A stretch of 64,000 bases of DNA from Verrucomicrobiales bacterium (GTDB lineage: Bacteria > Verrucomicrobiota > Verrucomicrobiia > Verrucomicrobiales > DEV007), in the NCBI GenBank assembly GCA_029210205.1, contig JARGOD010000005.1:1-64000 (forward strand), given 5' to 3'. The notes beneath the pieces were generated by a model, which had not been told where the DNA came from, searched no databases, and saw only the letters and a program-made list of their open reading frames with translations. Made by a program: the position numbers and the translations under genes. Of the stretch, positions 1 through 9,720 are shown in pieces (position 1 is the stretch's first letter; each line of letters starts with the position of its first letter).

Positions 1-14
1 GAGCGATTCCTTGA

Positions 15-860
15 ATGGAAGAACTCGCCGCGAAGCAGGTCCTGCTCGACTTTGAGATCATCGCTTTGATCACGCTCTTCGCGGGCGTGGTCACTTTTGC
101 GCTGGTGCGGAGGCGGTATCCCCGTGTCCTCGAAACTTCGAGAGACTTCGACGGGTTTGATCTCGTGCTAATGTTCCTTCCGTCGCTCCTATTTCTCATT
201 AACCCGCTTTTTGCGGTCATGCTCGCGGGAAAGGAGCTTGAAGTAAGCGGGGTGGAGTCAGATCAGCAGGCTGTCGGGACTTTATTCGTAAATATCACCT
301 ACTTTCTCTTCGTCGGGGTCATGACCTTTGGGATCATCGAGTGGGTCCGAAACCGTCGCATCGTTGATCTTTTCGGGTTGAAGCGCCTCAGCCTCCCTCT
401 CGTGATCATTTACACGATCTTTGGTGGAGTTGCTTCGCTCGTGATCTGCGCGTGGGCGTTGGGAGGGATTTCACAGGAGTTGATGGATCGGGTCTTTACG
501 GAGTTGGCGGCCCAGGAATCTGTCGAGACACTCCAGACTTCTGACTCGATCCTCTTTCTTGTAATTTCCATCATTATGGCCTGCGTCGCCGCGCCTCTCG
601 TGGAGGAACTTTTGTTCCGTGGTTATATGTACGGGGCCGTAAAGCAAGCCACCAATCCGATCTTTGCGGCAGTGGTCATTGGGGCGCTGTTCTCGGTTGT
701 CCACGGGAACCTGCCTGCCTTGCTGCCCCTTTGGGGATTTTCAATTTTGCTCTGTCTCGCCTATGAGTGGACTCGATGTCTCTGGGTTCCGATTGGAATG
801 CATGCGTTCTTCAACGCTGCAAATATCGTGTTCATGTTCGTTCCTCAAGCTGCAGAATGA
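15..860 (+). CDS. CPBP family intramembrane metalloprotease
   Basis: A multi-pass membrane protein of 281 aa of the CPBP/Rce1 (type II CAAX protease-like) family. The family signature is visible: the glutamate pair E197-E198 followed by R202 in an EELLFRG block, H230 in the next helix, and a late H263...N267 pair; these residues form the metal site in this family. Several hydrophobic segments run through the protein. An in-frame TGA lies directly before the ATG, so this is the 5'-most possible start. Its stop overlaps the start of thiL (ATGA), so the two are probably co-translated. Bacterial CPBP proteins process peptides or act in bacteriocin immunity, but the substrate cannot be told from the sequence. 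A second unrelated CPBP protease lies at 36671-37663. Confidence 0.88.
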   Translation: MEELAAKQVLLDFEIIALITLFAGVVTFALVRRRYPRVLETSRDFDGFDLVLMFLPSLLFLINPLFAVMLAGKELEVSGVESDQQAVGTLFVNITYFLFVGVMTFGIIEWVRNRRIVDLFGLKRLSLPLVIIYTIFGGVASLVICAWALGGISQELMDRVFTELAAQESVETLQTSDSILFLVISIIMACVAAPLVEELLFRGYMYGAVKQATNPIFAAVVIGALFSVVHGNLPALLPLWGFSILLCLAYEWTRCLWVPIGMHAFFNAANIVFMFVPQAAE

Positions 861-1765
861 TGAGTGACAAAGAACTGACTGTGGGCGAGGCCGGGGAGGA
901 AGCTCTTGTTTCGAAAATTGTGGAGACAATTTCAGGGCACGAGCGGGTAATTGTTGGTCCCGGCGATGATTGCGCGGTGATTGAACTGGCACATGACTCC
1001 TGGCAACTTCTCAAGACGGATTGCCTTGTCGAAGGGATTCATTTTTCTCCAGGCACTGCCCCCGAATTGGTCGGTGCAAAAGCAATGAAGCGGGTCATCA
1101 GTGATATTGCGGCCATGGGAGGAAGGCCGAGGGAAGCGGTCATTACGCTGGCTTTGAATGAAGAGCGTTCTGTCGAAGAAGTCCTCGCCTGGTATGCCGG
1201 CATGGGGGCGATCGCAGAGCAGTTTGATTGTGCCATCGTCGGTGGCGAAACTACGAAGCTTCCCGGAGAGGGAGCTTTGATTTCCCTTGCCATGACCGGC
1301 GAGGTTTCGCCGGATCGGTGCGTGCTTCGCTCCGGCGCGAAACGCCACGATCTTATTCTGGTGACAGGTTGCCTCGGAGACTCATTGGCGAGTGGCCACC
1401 ATCTCACCTTTACTCCGAGGCTTGCTGAAGCGACCTGGCTCGTGGAAAATTTTCTGCCTTCCGCGATGATGGATTTGAGTGATGGATTGGGATCGGATCT
1501 TCCGCGATTGGCAAAGGCCAGTGGCGAGGGCTACACCGTGGATCTTGAACGAATCCCCTGTCGTGACAATGCTACGACGGCACAGGCAGTGTCCGATGGT
1601 GAAGACTACGAACTTTTATTCACGATTGCACCGGAGAAGACCGGTTATCTCATGGCAGACTGGGAGAAAGTGTTTCCGGCAGTGCCACTGACCATGATCG
1701 GGGAAATTACCGAAGAAACTCCGGTCGAGCTTGGTCGCGGCTGGGAACACTATCAGTCTCCATGA
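857..1765 (+). CDS. thiL: thiamine-monophosphate kinase ThiL
   Basis: This protein of about 302 aa phosphorylates thiamine monophosphate to the active cofactor thiamine diphosphate, using ATP in the cytoplasm. The N-terminal GPGDDCAV block (residues 34-41) is the ThiL/PurM-type metal and nucleotide motif. An MDLSDGLGSDLPR block around residue 205 and the SDGEDYELL segment near the C-terminus are family hallmarks. The frame is open further upstream to 767, but that would overlap most of the end of the CPBP gene; the start at 857 (or 860, a double ATG) gives a normal ThiL length and a 4-nt overlap. The gene also overlaps tsaE by 4 nt. Pairing of thiL with tsaE is seen in other bacteria. Confidence 0.95.
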   Translation: MMSDKELTVGEAGEEALVSKIVETISGHERVIVGPGDDCAVIELAHDSWQLLKTDCLVEGIHFSPGTAPELVGAKAMKRVISDIAAMGGRPREAVITLALNEERSVEEVLAWYAGMGAIAEQFDCAIVGGETTKLPGEGALISLAMTGEVSPDRCVLRSGAKRHDLILVTGCLGDSLASGHHLTFTPRLAEATWLVENFLPSAMMDLSDGLGSDLPRLAKASGEGYTVDLERIPCRDNATTAQAVSDGEDYELLFTIAPEKTGYLMADWEKVFPAVPLTMIGEITEETPVELGRGWEHYQSP

Positions 1766-2178
1766 GTGAGGTAATTCAAATCGCCAGCGAAGCTGAAATG
1801 ATCGAAGCGGGCCGGTTACTCGGTAAGACGCTCGAAGGTGGAAGCGTCGTTGCGCTCTGCGGAGAGCTAGGTAGTGGGAAGACACATTTCAGTAAGGGGG
1901 TCGTCTCCGGTCTTGGAGCGAATGATCTGGTGAATAGTCCGACATTTTCTCTCGTCAATGAGTATCGGTCAGGACGTATTCCCGTTTTTCACTTCGATTT
2001 TTACCGCCTCGATTCGGCTGAAGAATTAGTCCGGATCGGCTGGGATGATTATCTCGATGAAGAGGGGATCTTGCTCGTCGAGTGGGCCGATAAGTTTCCG
2101 GAACTACTGCCAGATAACGCGCTTCATTTTCGAATCGAATTGGGCAAAGGCGAAAACCGAACCCTGTTGATTTCATGA
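1762..2178 (+). CDS. tsaE: tRNA t6A biosynthesis ATPase TsaE
   Basis: TsaE is the small ATPase of the TsaBDE complex, which transfers threonylcarbamoyl to A37 of ANN-decoding tRNAs. The 138-aa length fits the family. The Walker A motif GELGSGKT is at residues 34-41, followed by the SPTFSLVNEY block and an HFDFYRL segment, all typical of TsaE. It overlaps thiL upstream and tsaB downstream by 4 nt each, so the three are almost certainly translated from one transcript. Confidence 0.96.
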   Translation: MSEVIQIASEAEMIEAGRLLGKTLEGGSVVALCGELGSGKTHFSKGVVSGLGANDLVNSPTFSLVNEYRSGRIPVFHFDFYRLDSAEELVRIGWDDYLDEEGILLVEWADKFPELLPDNALHFRIELGKGENRTLLIS

Positions 2179-2807
2179 TTCTGGGAATCGAGACTTCGAC
2201 AACACATGCTTCTCTGGCGGTGGTGTCTTTGGAGACAAAGGAGGTCGTGCGGCATTTTGACTTTGTCACCGAGAGAGCTCATAACGCGGTGATCTTCGAG
2301 CCCGTGACACAACTCCTGCATGAATTCCGTGACGATCTTGAGGGGGTTGCGGTAGGGCTGGGCCCCGGTTCCTATGGGGGTGTTAGGGTGGGGATTGCCG
2401 TTGCGAACGGACTTAGTCTGGTTCTGGGGATACCGGTGATTGGAGTCTCTTCACTCGAGGCTTGGGACTCATCGACGGAGCACTACGTAGTGTTTGGCGA
2501 TGCCCGCCGGAAGACCTTTTTTCGTGCGAATGTCGCGGATCGCGTTCTTCAGGGGGAACCGGATCTAGTTTCAGTCGAAGAGACCGCCGCATGGGTTGAC
2601 GAACGGATCGCAGCGACTGACTCGATGTTTGTCACGGCTGATCAAACGGTGAGTGACGTGATTCCATCGGTGACCACCTGCTACCCAAATGCAGGAAGAT
2701 TGGCCCTCAAAGCAATGGAGCACCATCCTACTGAATGGCCGAGGGATTCGATTCTGGAGCCTCATTACCTGAGAGCTCCTTATATCACGACTCCGAAGCC
2801 GAAGTAG
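2175..2807 (+). CDS. tsaB: tRNA t6A biosynthesis protein TsaB
   Basis: TsaB is the inactive ASKHA-fold partner that scaffolds TsaD in t6A formation. This 210-aa protein opens with the ILGIETST block and has the GLGPGSYGGVRVG block around residues 61-73, both family signatures. The start overlaps the stop of tsaE. The catalytic partner tsaD is not in the window. The gene ends tail-to-tail with the next minus-strand gene, with almost no space for a terminator. Confidence 0.95.
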   Translation: MILGIETSTTHASLAVVSLETKEVVRHFDFVTERAHNAVIFEPVTQLLHEFRDDLEGVAVGLGPGSYGGVRVGIAVANGLSLVLGIPVIGVSSLEAWDSSTEHYVVFGDARRKTFFRANVADRVLQGEPDLVSVEETAAWVDERIAATDSMFVTADQTVSDVIPSVTTCYPNAGRLALKAMEHHPTEWPRDSILEPHYLRAPYITTPKPK

Positions 2808-2808
2808 C

Positions 2809-3750
2809 TCAGTTCAACGCCGGGGGAGTTTTGGCTGCGATGGTCAGGGTGTCGAACTCTTCGCCAAATTGCTTCAGAAACTCCGGTCCGACCTGTCGTA
2901 GAAAGACATAGAGTGGAAGCATCATTACTGTCCCGAGATAGGGAATGATAAGCGGAATTACCGCGATGCAGCAGGTCGCAAAAATCAGGGCGAGGACGGC
3001 GAGACCAGTCAGGATCCCGAGCACAATCATCCAGAGAAAGAAAAGAACAAACGCGCCTGCCTGTTCCCGGTGAAGAGGGAGCAGTTTTCGCCATGCTACC
3101 GTTGTCGGAAGTCCATCGCGGTGCATGAGAGGGATCACAAAATTCTCGAGGAGCGTGCTGATGTAGCTGAGCACCGTGATGAGGATGGTGAAGATGACGC
3201 CGATGGTCACAAGCCAGGGGAGCACTTCCATGTCGAAGGCTTCGGCTTTAACCATTGGCCAGCAAAGATAAAACCCCCAGCCTGCCATCGAAAGAATGGC
3301 GAATGCGACGATCAATCCATAGACCAATTTCCAGCGAAAAAGTGAGTTGGCGATATCCTTGAACTCTTTCCAGGGCTCGGAGATGCGAGTGCGGTCATGG
3401 ATCACATTGTCCAGAAACATGAACTTTCCGCGGGATTGCACCCAGAGGACTATGACTGAAATCGCGACGATAATAAGAACGATGATGATACCAATCGTCA
3501 TTACTAAGATCAGATTTTCTTCGATCCAATTAACGGTCTCTCCGATGATGTCAGATGCCGATTCATCATCCGAATCAAAATCGGAACCACTTCCTCCGCT
3601 GCTGCCGCCGCTTTCCCCGAGGCTCGCAAGCCAGGCAGAAAAGCCCAGGATGAACCACTTTTGAAAATCGAAGGGGCGAAAGAGAATATCTTTCATTCTC
3701 TCAAACGCACGCTTCGTCGGCACAATATACTCAATGAGTCCAGGTTCCAT
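2809..3750 (-). CDS. multi-pass membrane protein of unknown function
   Basis: A 313-aa protein with about five or six strongly hydrophobic segments and a basic, soluble N-terminal stretch. After the first hydrophobic segment comes a low-complexity loop of Gly, Ser and Asp (roughly residues 47-65). I do not recognise a named family with confidence; the overall look recalls DUF4013-type proteins such as the one at 23154-23912, but the two are not obviously alike in sequence. It is divergent from the MBOAT gene, with about 120 bp between them that must hold both promoters. Confidence 0.75.
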   Translation of the reverse strand: MEPGLIEYIVPTKRAFERMKDILFRPFDFQKWFILGFSAWLASLGESGGSSGGSGSDFDSDDESASDIIGETVNWIEENLILVMTIGIIIVLIIVAISVIVLWVQSRGKFMFLDNVIHDRTRISEPWKEFKDIANSLFRWKLVYGLIVAFAILSMAGWGFYLCWPMVKAEAFDMEVLPWLVTIGVIFTILITVLSYISTLLENFVIPLMHRDGLPTTVAWRKLLPLHREQAGAFVLFFLWMIVLGILTGLAVLALIFATCCIAVIPLIIPYLGTVMMLPLYVFLRQVGPEFLKQFGEEFDTLTIAAKTPPALN

Positions 3751-3870
3751 TCGATAACTCTATTTTTAAAAGCTGATTTGGCGATTACAAAACAGAGGCT
3801 GGATTGTTTCGCGGATAACAAATCATCTTGCCCCGCTTCCTTTCGTGAGAATAATGGCAGCCCTTCAGCT

Positions 3871-5289
3871 TTGGTCTTTTCCTCCCACATCTTCCTTTTC
3901 GGTTTCCTGCCGATAGCCCTGCTGCTCTACTACCTAACTCCGCCGAGAGGGCGCTCAATCACGCTCACCCTTCTGAGCTACGTTTTCTATGGATGGTGGA
4001 ATCCGTGGTTTGTTCTGCTCATGCTCGGTTCCACTCTGGTAGATTATTGCTGCGGAGGGATCATCGCAAAAGAAGGGCAGACGAGGCGAAGGCAAAAGGT
4101 GGCCTTGTGGACTTCAATCACAATCAATTTACTTTGTCTGGGATTCTTTAAATACGCGATCTTTGTCGCCGGGAGCATCGGCGTCGTGGCGGGATGGCTG
4201 GGATTGGAAAGCGCAGCGGCCCCGGATTTCCTCAGCCAAATTATTCTTCCTGTGGGTATCTCGTTTTATACTTTCCAGTCGATGAGTTACAGTATCGATC
4301 TCTATCGGGGGGATGCACGTCCGGCGAGAAATTTCCCGGACTTTGCCTGCTACGTTTCGATGTTCCCACAGCTCGTTGCCGGACCGATCGTGCGATACGC
4401 ATCGATTGCAGAACAGTTGCGAAGTCGACCTCATACGGCTGGTGGATTTGCCGCCGGACTGACACGGTTCAATTATGGATTCGCCAAAAAAATTCTTCTC
4501 GCAAATCCAATGGGGCAGATCGCTGATCTCTGTTTCGAGGCAGGGGGGGGATCGTTAGCAGCCGCTGCTGCGTGGATCGGAATCATCGCCTATGCTCTGC
4601 AAATCTATTTTGATTTCTCAGCCTACTCTGACATGGCACTTGGTCTGGGGCGAATGTTAGGATTTCGGTTTCTCGAGAATTTTGATTCTCCCTATAAGAG
4701 TACGAGTTTCACCGAGTTCTGGCGTCGCTGGCATATTTCGCTTTCGAGTTTTCTGCGTGACTATCTTTACATTCCGCTTGGAGGAAACCGGAAGGGGGTG
4801 TTGCGGACTTATGTGAATTTGTTGACCGTGATGACCATTGGTGGCATCTGGCACGGAGCCTCATGGACGTTTCTGATCTGGGGCGTACTGCATGGAGTCA
4901 TTCTTGTGGTTGAGCGCATCGCAAGATCAGTGTCTCCGGTGTCAATGCCGAGACTGATCGGGCGATTTTTGACTCTTTTTCTCCTCCTCGTGACGTGGGT
5001 TTTCTTCCGGGCAGAGTCTTTCGATATCGCGGTGAATTATTTGAAGGCGATGTTCGGGGTCGCGGAAGCTGCGGGAACTTCGGCTCTCCTTAACGAACTT
5101 CTCTTTCGTCCTCTCGTACTGGGACAATTGATCACCTGCCTCGCGGTAGCTTTTTTGCTTCCGAACTCCAGTGAGTTTCTGGGGCGCTTCGCACACTGGA
5201 AAATGGCGCTGGGGATTGGTTTGCTAGTCGTCAGTGTGCGCGTCATGGCGGTCCAGGGCTTTAACCCGTTTCTCTATTTTCAATTTTAA
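3871..5289 (+). CDS. MBOAT family O-acyltransferase (AlgI-like)
   Basis: A membrane-bound O-acyltransferase of about 472 aa, like AlgI of alginate acetylation and DltB. These pass acyl groups across the membrane to exported polysaccharide. The [13 protein letters not shown] opening, the [26 protein letters not shown] block and the WHG block are classic. The catalytic-type histidines are H328 and H341 counted from the start chosen here. The frame is open back to an ATG at 3661, but that runs antisense through the 5' end of the neighbouring gene. The family normally begins MVFSSH/MLFSSH, so I place the start at TTG 3871. The stop is followed at once by an AlgJ/AlgX-like partner at 5291. Confidence 0.9.
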   Translation: [472 protein letters not shown]

Positions 5290-5290
5290 G

Positions 5291-6835
5291 ATGAAGGGCG
5301 AACTATCAAGCGACGAACCTTCGGGAGGACGGAAGACTGTCAGCATCCAGATCGGTGTTTTTCTGGTTCTGATTCTTTTTCCTCTGCTGTTTTTTGGAGC
5401 GGAGTTGGTTTCCCGTGACCAGTTTGAGATGGAAGGGCAGAACTTGCGGGAGAAGCTTCGCTATATTGAAGATGAGTTTTCTAAACTCGCGACTTTTGAG
5501 CGAATGCGCGATTCCGATCAGAGCATGCTTACGCGCTTCCTGTCGGCTGGAAATTCCCGAGTTATCGTCGGTGGAAAAGACTGGCTGCACTATCGTTCTG
5601 ACATCGATGCTGTTATCGGTAAGGGGCCGTATTATGCTGAACCTCCATCCGTCGCGAGAGCCCCAGGGCAGAGACCGTGGAAAAATGCGAGGGAGGTAAT
5701 CCCCGAGTTTGCTGAACAACTTCGGGATCGTGGCATTCACCTGACGCTCGTGCCCGTACCAACTAAGTCGATGATGGTATCTCTTGACGGTCAGAGCCGT
5801 GCTCTCATTCCTTCCTACTATTCCAAATTAGTGGCTGAGATGGAAGGAGCCGGTGTGGAGGTCTTCGATCTGGTTACGCACCTGAATGATTCGGGTTCAT
5901 TTTTGCGGCAGGACACCCATTGGACTCCATCGGCGATCAAGCGTGTCTCGAGGGTAATAGCCAACAGGCTTGGCAGGACTGAGAGTTCGCCTCTAATCGA
6001 AAATTCACTTGAGCTGGGGATGACTGGAGATCTGGTTGGAATGTTAGTGAGAAATAGATCACTAGCTCGATTTTCCTTGATGCCCGTGGAGCTCTTCCAG
6101 GTCGTCGACCCCGCTACGATGGATCCTGTTGAGTCAGACCCCGATTCGCCCTGGGTTCTCCTTGGGGACAGCTTTGTGAATGTCTTTGACGATCCGATGC
6201 TCGGATTTGATGGGGCTAATTCGGGCGTCGAGAATGAGCGGCTCGGAGCCGGGCTGGCAGAGCACCTGATGCAGGATCTCGGACGCCCGCTTCACGTCAT
6301 CGCGATGAATGGAAGCGGAGCTACTGGCGTGAGGAGAGCGTTTGCTTCTCTCCCTGATGATATCGTGAGAAGCAAAGAGCGCCTCATCTGGGTGGTTTCC
6401 GCGAGGGATTTGTTGCTCGCCGAATCTCCGGGTCGGCGTGCGGGTGTCGAATGGGATCGAGTCGAGTTCAGTGAACGTCAGGGGAAGAATGCCACGATCG
6501 ACGGGGAATTGGTGATCACGGCTACCCTGCAGAAGAAGTCGTTATTTGGAGATCCTTCGACCACACCCTATTCAGAAGCAGTCTACTCGGCTGTGTTTGG
6601 GGAGATTAAGGTTGAAGAGGGTAATTATGATCAAGCGGCTGCTCGCGTGTTTTTCTGGGCTTTTCGGAATCGCGAGATCGAGGCCGCCGGCCGCATCAAG
6701 GTCGGTCAGCGATATAGGTTGACGATAAGTCCCTTTCCTATGAGCGGCCCTGTTTCGAAGGCGAAGCAATTGGATGACTTTTTTCTCCCTGACCTACCCC
6801 TTTTCTTCGCGGATTCATTCGAAGAGATTAAGTAG
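5291..6835 (+). CDS. AlgJ/AlgX-like SGNH O-acetyltransferase partner
   Basis: A 514-aa protein with one N-terminal membrane anchor (about residues 18-38) and an extracytoplasmic SGNH-like domain of the AlgJ/AlgX/DHHW class. The D208-T-H210-W motif supplies the Asp/His pair and G-D-S294 the nucleophile block. In alginate and similar systems such a protein receives acetyl from the MBOAT partner and places it on the polysaccharide. The start at 5291, one base after the MBOAT stop, keeps a charged N-terminus before the anchor; an upstream ATG at 5234 would overlap the MBOAT gene. Which polymer is modified is unknown, since no glycosyltransferase cluster is nearby. Confidence 0.85.
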   Translation: MKGELSSDEPSGGRKTVSIQIGVFLVLILFPLLFFGAELVSRDQFEMEGQNLREKLRYIEDEFSKLATFERMRDSDQSMLTRFLSAGNSRVIVGGKDWLHYRSDIDAVIGKGPYYAEPPSVARAPGQRPWKNAREVIPEFAEQLRDRGIHLTLVPVPTKSMMVSLDGQSRALIPSYYSKLVAEMEGAGVEVFDLVTHLNDSGSFLRQDTHWTPSAIKRVSRVIANRLGRTESSPLIENSLELGMTGDLVGMLVRNRSLARFSLMPVELFQVVDPATMDPVESDPDSPWVLLGDSFVNVFDDPMLGFDGANSGVENERLGAGLAEHLMQDLGRPLHVIAMNGSGATGVRRAFASLPDDIVRSKERLIWVVSARDLLLAESPGRRAGVEWDRVEFSERQGKNATIDGELVITATLQKKSLFGDPSTTPYSEAVYSAVFGEIKVEEGNYDQAAARVFFWAFRNREIEAAGRIKVGQRYRLTISPFPMSGPVSKAKQLDDFFLPDLPLFFADSFEEIK

Positions 6836-6916
6836 GAAATTATGGTTGAGAGGTGGACGGAGCGTCTCGATGAAGGTATGAAACCATGACCTGAGCTGAG
6901 TCACTTTTTCCATCCC

Positions 6917-8587
6917 ATGACCGATATTGAAATTGCCCGTGCTGTCGAGATGCAGCGAGTATCAGAGTTAGCTTCGGAGAGCCTCGATTTGAGCAATGAT
7001 CAGATTATCCCGTACGGCAAATTTAAGGCCAAACTTGATCTTGAAACGTTCGAGAATGGATCTGAAGGGCAGCCGGGCAAGCTAATTCTCGTCACTGCGA
7101 TTTCTCCCACCCCAGCAGGTGAAGGGAAGACGACGACCACGGTGGGATTGAGTGACGGACTGAGACGGATTGGAAAGAAAGCGATGGTCTGCCTGCGGGA
7201 GCCGAGCCTTGGGCCCTCCTTCGGGATGAAGGGGGGAGCCGCCGGCGGAGGTCATGCTCAGGTCGTGCCGATGGAAGAAATTAATCTTCACTTCACGGGA
7301 GATTTCCATGCGATTACCTCGGCGAATAATCTTTTATCCGCGATGATCGACAATCATCTCTACTGGGGAAATAAACTCCAGATTGATCCCCGTCGCATCA
7401 GCTGGCGCCGTTGTCTCGATCTGAATGATCGTTCGCTACGAAAACTGATTACCGGGATGGGCAACGTGCTTGATTATCCCCGTGAAACTGGATTCGATAT
7501 CACGGTGGCATCAGAGGTCATGGCCATTCTATGTCTCGCGAAAGATCTCAGCGATCTTGAAGCCCGGCTGGGGCGAATCGTGATTGGAAAGAATTTTTCC
7601 GGAGAGGATATCCTCGCTTCTGATCTGAAAGCTGAAGGATCCATGGCGGTGCTCTTGAAAGAGGCGCTTAATCCGAATCTAGTGCAAACGTTAGAGAGAA
7701 CTCCGGCTCTTGTTCATGGAGGGCCTTTTGCCAATATTGCTCACGGATGCAATTCAATCGTGGCGACGCGAACCGCGCTTGATTTGGCTGACTACGTTGT
7801 GACTGAGGCAGGATTCGGAGCGGACCTAGGAGCGGAGAAATTCTTCAATATCAAATGTCGGAAGGCGGGCTTAGCGCCGAATGCAGCCGTGGTCGTCGCG
7901 ACGGTTCGGGCACTTAAGTATCACGGAGGGGTTGAGCGGAAACAACTGGGGGTGGAGAATGTGGAAGCGGTTGAGCATGGGTTTGCCAACCTGAAGCGTC
8001 ATCTTGAGAACATTGCGAAATTTGGTGTCCCGGCCGTAGTTGCGGTGAATGCATTCGACTCTGACACTGCTGCTGAGACCGAAAGGCTACTCTCGCTCTG
8101 TGATGAGTTCGGAGTACCCTGCGTCCTCGCGACACATTGGTCTGAAGGCGGAAGGGGAGCTGAGATTCTGGCTCAACGAGTGGTGGAACTCGCGGACTCG
8201 AACTCTCCATCTACTTTTGCTCCTCTTTACCCGGATGAGCTTTCGCTGGTCGAAAAGTTAAAGACAGTCGCGACGGAGATTTATCGGGCCGATGATATCG
8301 AACTAAGCTCTCTCGCCGAGCGAAAGCTGAAAGCATGGCAGGAGACCGACGCGGGTGCCTTCCCGGTGTGTATCGCGAAAACGCCATACAGTTTCAGTGC
8401 TGATCCGGAGAATCGGGGAGTGGTGGATGGATTTACCCTTCCGATCCGTGATGTTCGGCTTTCAGCCGGTGCCGGGTTTGTGGTTGCCTTGACTGGAGAC
8501 ATCATGACGATGCCGGGATTGCCGAGAGTCCCGGCCGCGGAGCACATCTCTTTGAATGAGGATGGGCAAATCGAGGGCCTGAGCTGA
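6917..8587 (+). CDS. fhs: formate--tetrahydrofolate ligase
   Basis: Fhs joins formate to tetrahydrofolate with ATP, giving 10-formyl-THF for purine synthesis and one-carbon metabolism. At 556 aa it has the normal length. The [12 protein letters not shown] nucleotide-binding block (GEGKT at 68-72), the [19 protein letters not shown] block and the downstream [14 protein letters not shown] segment match the family closely. No Shine-Dalgarno motif precedes the ATG, which follows a pyrimidine-rich stretch. It may work with metF at 49383. Confidence 0.97.
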   Translation: MTDIEIARAVEMQRVSELASESLDLSNDQIIPYGKFKAKLDLETFENGSEGQPGKLILVTAISPTPAGEGKTTTTVGLSDGLRRIGKKAMVCLREPSLGPSFGMKGGAAGGGHAQVVPMEEINLHFTGDFHAITSANNLLSAMIDNHLYWGNKLQIDPRRISWRRCLDLNDRSLRKLITGMGNVLDYPRETGFDITVASEVMAILCLAKDLSDLEARLGRIVIGKNFSGEDILASDLKAEGSMAVLLKEALNPNLVQTLERTPALVHGGPFANIAHGCNSIVATRTALDLADYVVTEAGFGADLGAEKFFNIKCRKAGLAPNAAVVVATVRALKYHGGVERKQLGVENVEAVEHGFANLKRHLENIAKFGVPAVVAVNAFDSDTAAETERLLSLCDEFGVPCVLATHWSEGGRGAEILAQRVVELADSNSPSTFAPLYPDELSLVEKLKTVATEIYRADDIELSSLAERKLKAWQETDAGAFPVCIAKTPYSFSADPENRGVVDGFTLPIRDVRLSAGAGFVVALTGDIMTMPGLPRVPAAEHISLNEDGQIEGLS

Positions 8588-8654
8588 ATTCTGTTTCATC
8601 GTCAGGCGCGTTGGCGCACTTGTTTTCGAAAGTCCGTCCCGCTACTTTCCGGTA

Positions 8655-9524
8655 ATGAAATACCTGATTGCACTCGCTTGTCTCCTTTTCTTTAGTTTCT
8701 CTGCTGAGGCGCAAAAGAACTACGCTCCGGTTTTCGACGGGGCTGAGGAGCACGTCTACAAGACGGCAAGCGAGGTGGAGCTGAAAATGTGGGGCTTCCT
8801 TCCGGAAGATTGGGCCGCGGATGATTCCCGTCCCGCGATACTTTTCTTTTTCGGCGGAGGGTGGACCGGAGGAAATCCAGGTCAGTTTGAACCCCATGCC
8901 CGATATCTCGCAGATCGGGGAATGGTGGCTTTCGTGGTGGATTACAGAGTTGCTTCCCGCCATGGAACTCTCGCGAAAGACTGTGTTGATGATGCTCGCG
9001 ATGCGATGCGGTATCTCCGGGGGAACTCCGGTAAGCTCGGAATTGACCCGGATCGCATTGCCGCTGGTGGCGGAAGTGCGGGCGGGCACATTGCAGCCTG
9101 TCTCGGAGTGATTGCCGCAGATCCCGAGTCAAAGCCGGGAGCACTTGCCCTGTTCAATCCTGCCTGTGTCCTCGCTCCGTTTGATGGAAAGCAGCCATGG
9201 ACGGAAGATCGAAGTGCCGAATTGAAAGAGCGCATGGGCGTTGACCCTGAAGCGCTTTCCCCGGTTCACCACGTGACCGCTGAGGCACCTCCCTGTATCA
9301 TTTTTCATGGCACAGCTGACGACAAAGTTCCTCTCGCCACGGCCGCTCAGTTTGCGGTGGAAATGAAGCGCGCAGGAGTGAAGTGCATCCTTCATGAATA
9401 CCCGGGCGAACCCCATGGTTTTTTCAATGCCGGTCGCAAGCCCGCAGAGGGCAACGAACCCGCGTTACCGCAGACGCTTAAGCAACTGGATGACTTTCTG
9501 GTTGAGCTAGGGTGGCTGGAATAG
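8655..9524 (+). CDS. secreted alpha/beta hydrolase (acetyl-esterase-like)
   Basis: A 289-aa protein with a cleavable signal peptide (about residues 1-19, ending SAEA). It is an alpha/beta hydrolase of the carbohydrate-esterase/BD-FAE or Aes-like type. The nucleophile S141 lies in GGGSAGGH; a GGGW block near residue 65 stands where the oxyanion HGG motif usually is. A late Asp (HGTADDKVPL) and His (PGEPHGFF) complete a likely triad. Such enzymes usually remove acetyl or acyl groups from sugars or plant/algal polysaccharide. The substrate is not determined. Confidence 0.85.
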   Translation: MKYLIALACLLFFSFSAEAQKNYAPVFDGAEEHVYKTASEVELKMWGFLPEDWAADDSRPAILFFFGGGWTGGNPGQFEPHARYLADRGMVAFVVDYRVASRHGTLAKDCVDDARDAMRYLRGNSGKLGIDPDRIAAGGGSAGGHIAACLGVIAADPESKPGALALFNPACVLAPFDGKQPWTEDRSAELKERMGVDPEALSPVHHVTAEAPPCIIFHGTADDKVPLATAAQFAVEMKRAGVKCILHEYPGEPHGFFNAGRKPAEGNEPALPQTLKQLDDFLVELGWLE

Positions 9525-9534
9525 TAGGCAAAAA

Positions 9535-9594
9535 GAAACCCCGGTGGGAGAACACCGGGGCTTCAGCACATGGAGTGTCCTTAAAGGGACACTC
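9535..9594. terminator. two tandem hairpins after the esterase gene
   Basis: The first hairpin has arms CCCCGGTG (9539-9546) and CACCGGGG (9553-9560) around a GGAGAA loop, extended outward by GAA/TTC after one A-C mismatch. The second has arms GAGTGTCC (9573-9580) and GGACACTC (9587-9594) around a 6-nt loop. Neither is followed by a T-run, so this is a weak match to a classic terminator; it could equally be a structured 3' end or small RNA element in the 196-bp gap. Confidence 0.5.
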
Positions 9595-9720
9595 ACTGCG
9601 GTTTGGCATGGATTCCTTCCGCTAGAGAAGCCTCTCTGTCAACTGACACGAGAGTTGGCGGCAACTTCAGTTTGAGGTTTTGCATTGGATTTTTTTCGAT
9701 GAGCATGGAAGGGAGAAGGC

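Noticed and set aside
3661..3870. An extended N-terminus for the MBOAT gene starting at ATG 3661
   Set aside because: It would run antisense through the beginning of the neighbouring gene, and the extra 70 residues do not look like part of the family.
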